From NCBI GenBank assembly GCA_039583875.1, contig CM077166.1, positions 82,582,564 to 82,646,563 on the forward strand: a stretch of DNA of 64,000 bases. Direction: 5' to 3'. The stretch is from Platanthera guangdongensis. Lineage: Eukaryota > Streptophyta > Magnoliopsida > Asparagales > Orchidaceae. The notes below the pieces were generated by a model, which made no database searches, was not told where the DNA came from, and saw only the letters and a list, made by a program, of their open reading frames with translations. This document shows positions 44,149-55,745 of the stretch, piece by piece. The translations under genes and the position numbers were made by a program. Each line of letters opens with the position of its first letter. Position 1 is the first letter of the stretch.

Positions 44149-45550
44149 CAGAGTGACTTTGTGAGTATGAAATTGCCCGCGGGGATCTACCTAAGATCTT
44201 GCTTATTGGAAACTACAAGGGGGATCTTGCCTATTAGCGACCTCAAGATAGACCTCACCTATGGGTGATGTCACTTACCGGCCCAGAAAACTCGAAATAA
44301 TGAGGCGGGGACGAAGGTGAGATTTAGGAATTAGATATAATAATATAGTTGACTGCTATTTCTACTTTAAAATATGGCTAATGCACAAAAGATCATATAC
44401 ATGTGTACATTTAGTGGACTACTGTTTATCAGAGCTACATAAATATTTGTCAGTACAAAAATCCAAAGTGCACATCTACGCTATAGAACAATTAAAAAAA
44501 CACCGCGATGATTGTCTTCGCCTCACAACCCATCCCGAGGATGCTCATCCAGTGTATCTAAAAAGATAAAATTGCAAGGGTGAGTAAACTAACCCTCTAA
44601 TAGATCACATGATAAATCATAAATGATGTGCAGTAAAGAAATATCTATGCAATTATCAAGTTATAGCAGAGTTAAAAGCAATAAATTACAGTGGTGCAGT
44701 AAGTAATCAAGGAAATAAAATGAGCTCCTTTAATTATTCATGACTTTTCTAGATGCCAATTACTTCTTAATTCAACATAATGTTCACTTCTCTCATTCAC
44801 TCATTAAACGCTTCCGCCTTGGGTTCTCCACGCTTCCACCATGGGTTCTCCACACTTCCTCTGTGGAGTTCATAGGGCAGTCTCACGCTTCTGTCATGGA
44901 ACCATCCATGCTTTTGCCATGGATTCACACCGGGCAACAACATGATTCCACTTTGGAGCCTCCTACCCTTCCGCTATGGAGCTTCCTACGCTTCCGCCAT
45001 AGGATACTAGGATAACCGCACATTTCTGCAATGAGTTTTCCACGCTTTCACTGTGGAATAATCCTAGTGCATCTATTTAACCCCTCATGTCAAAGCAAAC
45101 TAGGGAGGTGAATCAAATAATATAATTCTTTTTTGAATAGAGTAAATTAATTTGAAGGATATTTTATGAATCAATTAATGTGCCAAAACTTTGCACACTA
45201 TTTCTCAAGTATATAAACAACTTGCAATAAAAATGGAATAGTAAATAGCTTATATATAAATATAAGCAGTAAATGAACATACAACAGAACTATATTCGTA
45301 CATATTTATAATAAAATATATGATCAGCTGCCTTATCAAAGACGTTTGTAGGCTCGTCGATCTTTTCAATTACTCTCCTTTCAACTAGTTGTCCTACAAA
45401 TAATCATATTCTTGTATTTATTAACATACATACATCAATGTATAGATTTGGCTGTACTATATTTGACAAATAAATTTCTCCTAATTATTACATAATCTTA
45501 TCCTAATGGTTACTATGATCGTAATGTGGATATATATACATATATAGTTT
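44149..45550. other. Unassigned AT-rich stretch with a short degenerate repeat
   Basis: No gene seen. 44810-45065 contains ten or so degenerate ~20-25-bp units of the type CTTCCGCCATGGGTTCTCCACG. The remainder is AT-rich and shows no retrotransposon protein. Confidence 0.5.
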
Positions 45551-46801
45551 GTGGGATAGTCTAATCACCTAGATGGGAGGGGGAGGGGGTGAATAAGTGT
45601 TTTTGAATTTTGTGGTCTTTTGAATGTTTGTGAGTTTATCTACGACAAAGAAATTAAAAGCAAATCACATTACAAAAAACACAGAGATTTTATATTGGTT
45701 CCCCAGATTATGGGTACATCCACTGTCCCCCTCCACCTATCTAGCAGTATGCTATACTTGGCTAACTCCACCAAAAATTTATATCAAAAGATCTTACAAC
45801 TTAGATCTACACCTGGATCCTACAGCTTAGAGTGGTGCCATGCCTACAACTTCGATTTCACATAATCCTACCTCGTGCCTTCAATAAGACCCTACCTCAG
45901 GCTGTCAACACCACCCAACCTCATGCTTCTGTAAAGCCCTACCTCAAATCCACTCCTTGGATCCTACCTTAGAGTGCAAGCACTCCTACAGTTCAGGAAC
46001 ACATCATGTTACCTACCTCAGGTCTTCACAAGACCCTATCTTAGACTCCAGTAGGGTTCTACCCTTAGATTGTCAACATAGCCCTAGAACAACAAAAGTA
46101 ATAATAAGTTTATACAACAACTTAAATTGAATAAAGATAGTTCTTTGAGGCTTTGAGTCTTCCGTGACTTTGATGAGAAAATCCCCTTTCTTCATAGCTG
46201 TAGCTTTCCAAATAATCTTCCTTGAATGTTGAAGCTGTGCTGAGATCTTCAGATAAAAAATATTCTTGCTTTGGAAAAATGTGTAGAGTTGAAAACTTGT
46301 ACAAAGCTAAGTCTTCTTCTTCAGAAGGAGACTTCTTCTTCTTTCTTTGGAACTTTGTCGGCCGTTACTGTTCTATTGTCTACTAACAACTTGGGTTTTC
46401 TTTGTGGCAAGGTTATGCTTTACCCCTTATCTCTTCCCTTTAAATAGGGAGGGCCTTCTCCAATGGTTAGAAAACATAGTTTAATCTTTTTCCAATTAGG
46501 TTTGATTTGGCTTAGCTGTTTGGCACTTGCAAAAATTTGAAATCCCATCACCTGCAATTACGCACTGCCATTTTGTCTTAACACAATGCCTATAGTGCTT
46601 TCTTTACTTTGCACAAACTTCTGTCAAGATGAGGCTTCACACGACACTTGAGCAGCCAACACAACACCTTTTACTTAGAGTAATTTACTGTATCTTCTAT
46701 GTTGACTATGAACACGACGCTTGTCCAGTTGATCACGATGCTTTTGTATCTTGACACGACGCTTGTGTCCTTAATAAATTATATTGAACAGATTAACCAT
46801 C
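45551..46801 (-). repeat. SIRE-like LTR fragment, minus strand
   Basis: The reverse complement of 45551-45780 resembles the right end of the SIRE LTR (12370-12620): tract GTGAATA/CCCCCTC, the ACTACTAGATAGGCGAAGG-like block, GGATGTACC and GGGGAACC. TACCTCA/TACAACTT words correspond to its GAGTTGTAGG repeats. A TATA-like TATTTAAAG is near 46440. 46620-46770 has AAGCGTCGTGT-type repeats where the other SIRE LTR has GTGTCGACAC. Confidence 0.6.
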
Positions 46802-47498
46802 TGTTGGGTCCATTGATCCCAATGTAACAGATTTGTAAGAAGTCAAACAAGTCAATGGTAAATACATAATTGTATTTGATATATGTTTAAGTTCATGCAT
46901 GCAGTTTGGTCTATGTAATATTGATTAGACAGGTGGTCCAAGTGACATTAACAGGTGGACTCAAAGAAGCTGACAAGAGAGACAGAAATTATATCTAAGT
47001 CTACAGGCGTTGAGTGAAGCAAGCTCACTCAATGCCAGATGCCTTAAGAAAGGAAGCTTGATAGAGAAATTCCATGAAGTCCACAGGCATTGAGTGAAGT
47101 AAGCTCACTCAATGGCAGAAGTCAAGGACAGATGATAATAAAGGCAGAAATAGCTAAGTCCATAAGCGTTGAGTGAAGCCAGTTCACTCAATGCCATATA
47201 GCTGACAGCACTGAGAAAGGGCAGGCAGTTAAAGCTTTAAGTGTTGGCAAGATAGAAAAGTGGCTAAGTCCACAGGCATTGAGTGAAGTCAACTCACTCA
47301 ACGCCATATAGCCAAAAGCATTGAGTGAATCTTGATCTCTCAACGCCATGCTATTTCTATCAAAGCCAAAGGAAAAGGAAGCAGAGAAATCGGCTAAGTA
47401 TAGAAGAGTTGAGTGAAGCCAGTTCACTCAACGCCAAGATCAAAAAGCTTCGAGTCAAGCTAATGCAGTCAGCCTAAGAGAAAACAAAGAAATTGGCT
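46802..47498 (+). repeat. SIRE-like LTR fragment, plus strand, with GAGTGA/TCACTC hairpins
   Basis: Starts TGTTGGGTCCATTGATCC, like the SIRE LTR start, and keeps TTGTATTTGATATATG...GTGCAGG-like similarity. From 46995 to 47450 at least six GTTGAGTGAAGCNAGCTCACTCAACGCC-like units form hairpins. Cut off at 47498 by the next LTR-like start. Confidence 0.6.
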
Positions 47499-48028
47499 GT
47501 CACAACCCGCATTTTTACCTCCAATAAAGGTGTATCAGAGTAAGGGAAAAATGCACGTCATGATGCCACGTCAGCAGGGGATAACTGTAGACGCTTAGGC
47601 AAAACACCTACTTAATCATGGAGAGATTCTTTAAATTATTTAAAGGTAAAATCAGTTTAAGTGTGGTAGTTAGCTGTATCACTCAGCTTAGTGGCTCATC
47701 TAGTCCACAGGAGGAAAGTAGTTATACGCCGTGGAAATTAATTCTTTTACAAAATTAGACGTCCTACATGAGTTTAGAGGTTCCCAGAGAACACCTCAAG
47801 ATATGCAAGTTCCAAATTTATGACAACATTAAAAGTAGATTTTTACGGTCGTTAAATATAGTGATTTAACATTTTAAAAACATGCAGTGCATGAGGTATT
47901 AATAGTAGTTTTTTTATTTGAAAATACCTACAATGCAATCATAACATAAAAAATCCCAGAGAGCAAGAAATCTTATACACAGATAGAAAACTAAGCAGTC
48001 AGCAAGTATCCAAAATCAACAATCCTAT
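47499..48028. repeat. Possible LTR fragment split by the next element
   Basis: TGTCACAACCCGCATT resembles a gypsy LTR start. No coding content. The full Athila-like element interrupts it at CCTAT (48024-48028), and the sequence continues at 59562-59710. Confidence 0.4.
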
Positions 48029-49769
48029 TGATTGTCTCTGAGATATCTGCAAAGAGAAAATACCAAACTAACAATTCATCAAGGCAAGTATACCTATCGA
48101 AATGCAGCTAGGGGACACAAGTGTCGTATTGAAATCCGGGAACAGTTGAGTAAGCTTACTCACACGAAATCTATTATTTTATCGATGGCAAAATAAGGTT
48201 TAGCTAAATGTACTAAAGGAAGAGAACTACTTGCATGAAGATAAAGAGAGCTAAAAGAGCGATTAACTTAAGCTTAGTAACGATGAAGGGAAAATGCACT
48301 CGATCAGAAATCACCTCGGCATGAGAGTGGTTAGAAAAATACGATAAATAAACCTAAGCTAAATAGGGTAAATGTCTTTGACCGTGGAGGTTCCATGAAT
48401 ATTGACACGCTTCTCTCGAAGGCCGTGCCTAACTGAGTTTAAGAAGGTCCGACCGACTTTCGCCTAAATCGGAGGCCTAAAACTCGCTTTACGCGGTGAA
48501 CCCCTCTAATGGATTTTACTCCAATCCGAGAGATTTGAACGTCTGCCTCTCTCGAGGGGTGCGAACAACTCCCTTTACTCTTGAGTGCTCATTTCAAACC
48601 TTCGGCCTCTCGGCTAGCCCAGAATGAAAGCAAAGGTGGAGAGTATATATCGATGATATACCTCCAACCCGTGATAATCAAGAGTAATTCAAAGCCAAAC
48701 CCTAAACAGAAAAGGTAAGATTCAAAGCATCATAACCTAATCACTCGAACCTCGGATCAATCAGATCGAGTACATGGAGGATTAGTTAATCATGGTGAGG
48801 TGGAAGAGGGAGATGAGTAGAAGAAAAATACTGAAAACAGAGCAGGAACGAAAAAGAAAATAACACTTTTTATTAGAGAAACAGTGATCTTACAGCTTGA
48901 AAACCAGAGATTACAAGAACATGAAAAGGAAACTACACTATCATTAGCATCATACTACAGAAAGAAGCTAGGAGCTAATACAGGGAAAGCATAAAGCTAG
49001 AGCTACGAACTAGAAATGAAAATACATGCTTAAAAAGTTCAGAAAAACAAAGGACAGAACCTCCCCTCTCAAAGCGAAAAGTTGTCCTAAAACCCCTGGA
49101 GTTGGGCTCTATTTATAGAATTTTTCGGGTCGGGTCACGCCCCCCTGTCACGCCCTGGTCGGGCGTGACCCTGGGGCGTGACACATTCGGCGCGACTTTT
49201 TCGGGCAGGAATTGAATTCTGACGGGGTTGTTGCGGTACACCCACGCCCACCGGTCATGCCCTGGTAGGGCGTGACCCTGGGGCGTGTTCTTTGCGGCGT
49301 GACTTTGGGAGCTGAAATTGAATGCTGGAGGTGACGGGCGGAATTGCTGAAGTACACGCCCATATGTGACGCCCGGGTCAGGCGTGACCCTGGGGCGTGA
49401 CACTTTCGGTGCGGCGGTGGAGCGGGAAAACGAGCGCGCTGCGGCGATTCCTCGGAACCTGGGGACACACGCCTCTAGTACACGCCCGTGTCGGGTGTGA
49501 CACTAAGTTTCCACAAAATGCAGTTTCGGACCAATTGCTTCATTCCTCTGGGTTACACGCCCTAGGTACACGCCCTGGTAGGGCGTGACCTTGGGGCGTG
49601 TCACAGAGCAAAATTCGGCTGAAAGCCGTGAAAACCTGCAAAAAGCAGAAAAAATGCATTAGCGACAAAAATATATACAAAGGGGAATCAAAACAAGTAC
49701 TTTACAAGACATGATTGGCTTTAAAACCCCAAAAATATTCTAATAAAATTGACTGCAAACGTATTATCA
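48029..49769 (-). repeat. 3' LTR, Athila-like family B
   Basis: On the minus strand TGATAATACG...GACAATCA. U3 contains the GTCACGCCC/GGGCGTGACC cluster (about 49135-49610); the TATA box TATAAATAG is at 49117-49109 (minus). Confidence 0.92.
49135..49610. repeat. CpG palindrome cluster in U3 (family B)
   Basis: Repeated CACGCCCTGGTAGGGCGTGACC and related imperfect palindromes directly upstream (minus strand) of the TATA box. Second copy at about 58925-59395 in the 5' LTR. Apparent ORFs such as MSRPRVTPDPGVTYGR are repeat translations. Confidence 0.85.
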
Positions 49770-49785
49770 AATTCCCCCAAGCTTA
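49770..49785 (-). other. Polypurine tract, Athila-like family B
   Basis: Minus-strand AAGCTTGGGGGAATT directly before the 3' LTR start TGATAATACG. Confidence 0.8.
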
Positions 49786-51701
49786 AGTTTTGCTTGTCCC
49801 CAAGCAAAGATATAAAGACAAGCTAATCATAAAAAGTGACTAATTCAAAAAGTTTTAATCATACTCACACAAGTACTATGCGAAATTCTAGGTAGGGAGA
49901 ATGTAAAACGTAAATCTAAAACAATTATTTAGGTATGGTTTAACTTTTATAAACTTTACTTAATAAAAATAAATCATCCTAGAATTTTGACGAAATTCTT
50001 TAAATAGATTTAAGTAAGGCAATGAAAATGAAAAGAACGTATTGAGTTATTACTGGATCCAAGCAACGCATTATAATTATATCAATTAAATAACAAAAAT
50101 CTAAGTTTAAATCCAAAACTAAAACTGATTTACTTTTCTTCTTTTCTTAGTTGTTAAATAAAATTAAAAAAAAGGCGTGAATCAAAAGGACTTAATAGGA
50201 CCGAAATGTTTGGTTTAGGAATATGAATAGGAGTGGAATTCAAATATAAACATGGAGGCTTAAAAATCACACTAAACCAAAACAACGAGTTTCAAAAAAA
50301 ATAAATTTATTTTAAACAAAATATGTATAAATAAATTTATTTTTTTCTCTTTATTATTATTTATCTCATTTTTTTCTCATCATTTTTTTTTATTATTATT
50401 TTCATTCATTTTTTTTTTAATTTATTGCTTTTGAGTACACCTTTTTCAACAATATCTTCACAGATAAGACAAAATTTCCTATCAAACAAAATTAGCGTGA
50501 TTAGATAGTAGGAATTTGGGCTTTGGTGAAAATGAAAATGCGTGTGGAGTTTATCAAATGAATTTGAAAAAAGGCTCAAAAGCGGCTAACTAGTGGTAAA
50601 AGAGTTTAGGTTGGCAAGAAAGCTCAAACGTAAACAAAAATGGCCTAAATCATTTTCACGCATTTTTTTTTTAAATTTATTTAAAACATAGAGTCGATAA
50701 ATTTCAAAAAGCAAGTTCGAGATAATAAAAGAAGATTGATGAAATTATCTTGAAAATAAAAATAATATGTCACTTGGATCGTTCATATCTACTACGTTAT
50801 TCAAAATATGTTCTTACAAAAATCATCTAAAGACGAAAAGGAAAATAGTGGATGATAAATTTTTAGAGAAAGTAAAGAAAATAAAGAACGGAAAACCATA
50901 ATAGAAATGCATGGTTTAGAGAAATATTTTACCTTAACATGCTACCGTGAATTAGAAACACAGCATGGCCAACATTTTACTTGTGAAATATGATTAAAAA
51001 GAATGATTAGAAAAATTATAATTAACTACGTTGTTTATAAAGAAGTTTGAGAAAAACAAAACATAAACATGGGGTACTTATTGAAATACCAAAATGCAGC
51101 TATATATATATAATAAATTTTTTTGAAATTTTTTGAAATCTTTATATATATACTTATAAAGAAAATTTTTTTTTTTTGGGATATTTACAAAACAAAAAGA
51201 AAACAAAAAGAAGGAGGATTTGGGATATTTACAAAACAAAAAGAAAACAAAAAGAAGGAGGAAGTCCTCCCCCAAGCTTAAAATCTACATTGTTCGCAAT
51301 GGAGAAGGAGGTCGGAGAACGAGAGAAAAGTAAAGTACAGAAATAAAAGACAGAATTGAAAAGCAGGTACTTCCCCGGTTTTATTTTGCAGGGCAAGTTG
51401 AGTGATACCGCTCCTCCATGCCTGTGCTGTGGATCTTCATGAAACGTCGTCCGGCGGACTTTGGCATGGAAGCAGAACCGTTGGAGCAGGCGATCGTAGA
51501 AGTTTCAGCTTGCCGGAGCCAGTCGGGGCAAAAAGTGTAAAAGAAAGAAAACATAAAAAGATAACTTGGGTTGCCTCCCAAGAGCGCCCTTTGTTTAAAG
51601 CGTCGTTTGAGCTCGACGCATCAAAATAAGATTGTCCCAAATATTGTTTTAAAAATAAGTTCGAATAAATGTCAAAGTTTGTGAGTAAAATAATGTTCAG
51701 A
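49786..51701 (-). other. Non-coding 3' internal region, no env-like ORF
   Basis: Mostly AT-rich. It contains a 44-bp perfect tandem duplication (51175-51218 and 51219-51262). Next to that lies an internal purine tract, CCCCCAAGCTTA on the plus strand (51270-51281), close to CATTGTTCGCAATG (51288-51301). This parallels 22231-22270 in family A. No open frame with membrane segments was seen. Confidence 0.75.
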
Positions 51702-53966
51702 TTAATCAAATGTCAGGACCGGAAAGATAGAGTTAACAGGGTTGAGACTGACATCATCACAGAAATACAGTTTAAGACGCTGACCATTCACTTTGAAAGT
51801 ACCCTTATCAGGGTGGGAAATTAAAACAGTACCATAAGAAAAGACTTCTAAAACAGTAAAAGGTCCAGACCAACGTGATTTTAATTTACCTGGGAATAAA
51901 CGTAAACGAGAATTATAAAGAAGCACTTGGTCGCCCGGCTTAAAGATTTTTGGGTGCCTAAGATGTCGATCGTGTAAACGCTTCGTCCGCTCTTTATAAA
52001 GTCTGTTATTTTCATACGCGTAAGAGCGCCACTCGTCGAGTTCGTTAAGTTGAAATTTTCTAAAATCGCTGACAGAGTGGGGATCGAAGTTTAAAAATCG
52101 CAAGGCCCAAAAGGCGCGGTGTTCTAACTCTACGGGTAAATGACACGATTTTCCATAAACCAACCGATATGGCGTACAGCCGAGGGCGGTTTTGTACGCT
52201 GTTCGGTAGGCCCATAGAGCATCGTCTAATTTGGCGGACCAGTCTTTTCTAGATGTTGAAATAGTCTTTTCTAAAATTCTTTTTATTTCTCTATTCACTA
52301 CTTCGACTTGTCCGTTAGTTTGGGGGTGGTAGGCAGTGAAAAGCTTATGAGTAACGCCATATTTAGTTAGGATTTTTGAAAATTGTGCGTTACAGAAATG
52401 GGAACCCCTATCACTAACGATAGCGCGCGGCGTACCGAATCGAGAAAATAATTTTTTGAGGAAATTAACTACGACTCGGGCGTCATTCGTAGGAAGAGCT
52501 TGGGCTTCAGCCCAACGTGAAACATAATCAACGGCAACTAAAATATACTTATTCCCGAAGCTAGAAGAAAAAGGGCCGACAAAATCAATCCCCCAGAGGT
52601 CGAAAACTTCGCACTCTAGAAAATAATTTTGTGGCATTTCATTTTTATTCGAAATATTCCCCGACCGTTGGCAACTATCACACCTACTCACAAAGGCATG
52701 CGCGTCTTTAAACAGGCTGGGCCAGTAAAAACCCGCACTTAACACTTTGTGAGCGGTGCGAGCAGCTTGATAGTGCCCACCTGTCGGTCCTTCATGCAAA
52801 TGTTTAATAATATCTAATCCTTCATCCAAGGAAACACACCTCCTGATCACTTGGTCTGCACAGACTTTAAAAAGATGCGGGTCCTCCCAAAAGTAGTTCT
52901 TCAGCTCAGAAAAGAATTTCTTCTTTTGCTGAGATGAAAAATCTTTTGGGAGCACACGGGCCACTAGATAGTTGGCGATGTGGGCAAACCAAGGAGAAGT
53001 AGATGTGTTAATTACAAAAAGCTTCTCATCAGGGAAATAGAAATGAAAAGAATTTTCATCTAATTGTTCTATAAACGGGTTGTCTAGGCGTGAAAGGTGG
53101 TCGGCGGCCAAGTTCTCGGCACCTCGCTTATCACGGATCTCTAAGTCAAACTCCTGGAGGAGTAAGACCCAGCGAATCAAGCGAGGCTTGGCATCCGTTT
53201 TAGAGAGAAGATATTTGAGGGCCGATTGGTCCGTAAAAACAATAATTTTCGAAAGAGTAATATAAGGGCGAAATTTGTCAAATGCGAATACTACAGCTAA
53301 GAGCTCCTTCTCGGTTGTGGTGTAATTTTCCTGTGCAGATGTGAGAGTTTTACTAGCGTAATAAATGGGGTGGAAGTTTTTGGAAATACGTTGACCTAGT
53401 ACGGCTCCCACCGCATAACTACTCTCATCACACATTATTTCAAATGGAAGATCCCACACCGGAGCTATCATGATTGGCGCATTAACTAATTTTTCTTTTA
53501 TTAAATTGAAGGCAGCTAGACAGAGGTCATCAAAGATGAATGGGGCGTCTTTTTCTAAGAGATGGGTAAGGGGCTTGGTGATTTTGGAAAAGTCCTTTAT
53601 GAAGCGGCGGTAGAAACCCGCATGACCCAGGAAACTTCTTATGGCTTTTATGTTCGTAGGTGGCGGCAGTTTCTCGATAACTTCTATTTTCGCAACGTCT
53701 ACTTCAATACCCCTTTCAGAAATTTTATGTCCCAAAACTAACCCTTCCCTTACCATAAAATGACATTTTTCCCAATTTAAGGCGAGATTAGTTTCTTCGC
53801 ATCGCTCTAGGACTTTTTCGAGGTTCTCTAAGCAACTATCAAAGGAATTCCCGAAGACGGAGAAATCATCCATGAAGACTTCCATAATGCTTTCTACGTA
53901 CTTGTCAAAGATGGCGTGCATACATCGTTGGAATGTAGCCGGCGCATTGCACAATCCAAACGGCAT
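51702..53966 (-). CDS. Athila-like pol, RT (3' part), RNase H, integrase
   Basis: 754 codons from the first Met after the premature stop; the frame actually continues from 54092. [16 protein letters not shown] and active site FMDD (31-34). RNase H: FEIMCDES (D180), TEKELLAV (E220), [11 protein letters not shown] (D246). Integrase: zinc region with H391/H398 and C429/C432, core D461 (WGIDFVGPF), D519 (IVSDRGSHF) and E555 ([10 protein letters not shown]), i.e. D,D35E. The C-terminal [12 protein letters not shown] block ends with no chromodomain, as in Athila. Integrates cDNA in the nucleus. Catalytic residues look intact; the upstream TGA separates it from the RT N-terminus. Confidence 0.93.
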   Translation of the reverse strand: MPFGLCNAPATFQRCMHAIFDKYVESIMEVFMDDFSVFGNSFDSCLENLEKVLERCEETNLALNWEKCHFMVREGLVLGHKISERGIEVDVAKIEVIEKLPPPTNIKAIRSFLGHAGFYRRFIKDFSKITKPLTHLLEKDAPFIFDDLCLAAFNLIKEKLVNAPIMIAPVWDLPFEIMCDESSYAVGAVLGQRISKNFHPIYYASKTLTSAQENYTTTEKELLAVVFAFDKFRPYITLSKIIVFTDQSALKYLLSKTDAKPRLIRWVLLLQEFDLEIRDKRGAENLAADHLSRLDNPFIEQLDENSFHFYFPDEKLFVINTSTSPWFAHIANYLVARVLPKDFSSQQKKKFFSELKNYFWEDPHLFKVCADQVIRRCVSLDEGLDIIKHLHEGPTGGHYQAARTAHKVLSAGFYWPSLFKDAHAFVSRCDSCQRSGNISNKNEMPQNYFLECEVFDLWGIDFVGPFSSSFGNKYILVAVDYVSRWAEAQALPTNDARVVVNFLKKLFSRFGTPRAIVSDRGSHFCNAQFSKILTKYGVTHKLFTAYHPQTNGQVEVVNREIKRILEKTISTSRKDWSAKLDDALWAYRTAYKTALGCTPYRLVYGKSCHLPVELEHRAFWALRFLNFDPHSVSDFRKFQLNELDEWRSYAYENNRLYKERTKRLHDRHLRHPKIFKPGDQVLLYNSRLRLFPGKLKSRWSGPFTVLEVFSYGTVLISHPDKGTFKVNGQRLKLYFCDDVSLNPVNSIFPVLTFD

Positions 53967-54092
53967 TCTTCGGTAGGCGAAGGTGCCAAAGGGACAAGTA
54001 AACGTAGTTTTCTCCTGGTCCTCGGGGGAGATGAGGATTTGAAGATACCCCGAGAGGCCATCGAGAAAACAATAAAAGCTATGTCCGAAAAG

Positions 54093-55745
54093 TCATTCTA
54101 AAATTTGATCAATGAACGGCAAGGGGAAGTGATCCTTGCGGGTGGCGTCATTCAACTTACGGTAATCTATACACATTCGCCATCCGGTCACCGTCCGAGT
54201 CAGGATTAATTCATTATTTTCATTACTTATGACCGTTATCCCTCCCTTCTTTGGTACTACCTGTACTGGGCTAACCCACTTACTGTCGGATATAGGATAG
54301 ATAATTCCTGCGTCTAACAATTTCATAACCTCGCCCTTAACTACGTCTTTCATGTTTGGGTTTATACGGCGCTGAGGTTGTATAGAGTTACGAGAATTAT
54401 CTTCCATTAAGATTTTATGAGTGCAGAAAGATGGGCTTATTCCCTTGATATCAGATATCTGCCAAGCAATAGCTTGGCGATGCTTTTGTAAAATTGAAAG
54501 AAGTTTATTCGTTTGTGCATCCGTGAGGTAGGCCGAAATTATGACAGGCAGCTTAGAGTCCTTTTCTAAGAAAGCGTATTGAAGGTGCTCTGGTAGTTCT
54601 TTCAGTTCCAAGGTAGGGGGGTCATCATACGAGGTCTTGGAAATTTGTTCTTTTTCAAAAACTATGTCCTCGTACACTTTTTTATATGTAAAATTAAAAG
54701 GGGTGTTGCTAGCGGCCATGGAGGCTTCGTGCAGCGATTCAGTTGGAAAAGTAGAAGAGGAACAGAAATCAAAAAATTCTTTTTCAAAATCAGAGGGGCG
54801 AGTGGAGGATTCTTCACTTAGGTGTAGAGATTCAGTTGGAAGAGTAGGAGAGGAACAAAAATTGGAAAATTTTTTGTCAAAATCAGAGGTGGGAGAGAAG
54901 GATTCTTCACTTATGGTATCCATGAAAAAACAGGAGTCATCATTAGCTAGCGTGTTCTTCATCGAGGGGGTGATAGAGAAAGTTACCTCATCGTCGCCCA
55001 CTCGAAGGAAGAGCTTACCATTGCTTACATCAATGATAGCTCGGGAGGTGGCAAGGAAGGGTCGGCCAAGGATCAGGGGAACCTCGACGTCTTCTTCGAT
55101 GTCTAAAATGACAAAGTCCACCGGGAAGATGAACTTGTCAACTTTGACTAGGACGTCCTCCACTATTCCTAACGGGTATTTGACTGATCTGTCGGCGAGC
55201 TGGATACTCATGCATGTGGGGTTGAGACTACCAATTCCTAACTTTTTAAACAACGAGAGGGGCATAAGATTAATACTCGCACCTAAGTCGGCTAAAGCAT
55301 GTTTGACAAAGAGATCACCAAAGACACACGGGATAGAGAAACTACCCGGGTCACTGATTTTTTTCGGTAATCCGTTTGTCAAAACCGCCGAGCACGCGAC
55401 ATTTAACGTGACATGAGAAAGGTTCTCTAACTTCTTCTTGTTAGTTAGGAGGTCCTTAAGGTATTTTGCGTACTTCGGCATCTGGGATATGGCTTCGTGG
55501 AAAGGCAGATTTACGTGGATTTGCTTAAACATTTCCAAAAAATGGGTGTATTGATCATCCTGTCGTTGTTTATTAAGTTCGGAAGGGTATGGCGGGGATG
55601 GATTATTTTTAAAGGTGGGTGGTGGAGTGAGTTCTTTTTCTACGATAGGGGTGATAATTTCTTCGGCAGAGGGTGGAATTTTTAAAACGGGGAACGGAGC
55701 TTTGATTTTTAAAAATGGGAGCGGAGCTTGCCTCGGGTTCTTCAC
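54093..55745 (-). CDS. Athila-like pol, protease and RT N-terminus, ends at premature TGA
   Basis: 550 codons. A Pro-rich N-terminus precedes the protease, whose active site reads DLGAS (153-157, LADLGASINLMPLSLF), the form usual for Athila. A variable Ser/Glu-rich linker follows (about 230-330), then RT start motifs QRRINPNMKDVVKGEVMKLL and WRMCIDYRKLN (about 519-529). It ends at TGA 54095-54093, right after FIDQILE. The next frame is the same, and an Arg codon (CGA) is the likely ancestor. It overlaps the gag ORF by 137 bp in another frame; the first Met (55745) is therefore only a boundary, not a proven start. Confidence 0.9.
   Translation of the reverse strand: MKNPRQAPLPFLKIKAPFPVLKIPPSAEEIITPIVEKELTPPPTFKNNPSPPYPSELNKQRQDDQYTHFLEMFKQIHVNLPFHEAISQMPKYAKYLKDLLTNKKKLENLSHVTLNVACSAVLTNGLPKKISDPGSFSIPCVFGDLFVKHALADLGASINLMPLSLFKKLGIGSLNPTCMSIQLADRSVKYPLGIVEDVLVKVDKFIFPVDFVILDIEEDVEVPLILGRPFLATSRAIIDVSNGKLFLRVGDDEVTFSITPSMKNTLANDDSCFFMDTISEESFSPTSDFDKKFSNFCSSPTLPTESLHLSEESSTRPSDFEKEFFDFCSSSTFPTESLHEASMAASNTPFNFTYKKVYEDIVFEKEQISKTSYDDPPTLELKELPEHLQYAFLEKDSKLPVIISAYLTDAQTNKLLSILQKHRQAIAWQISDIKGISPSFCTHKILMEDNSRNSIQPQRRINPNMKDVVKGEVMKLLDAGIIYPISDSKWVSPVQVVPKKGGITVISNENNELILTRTVTGWRMCIDYRKLNDATRKDHFPLPFIDQILE

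Noticed and set aside
54637..55416. 259-codon plus-strand ORF
   Set aside because: Shadow of the Athila protease/linker frame on the minus strand; Ser-rich with no motif.
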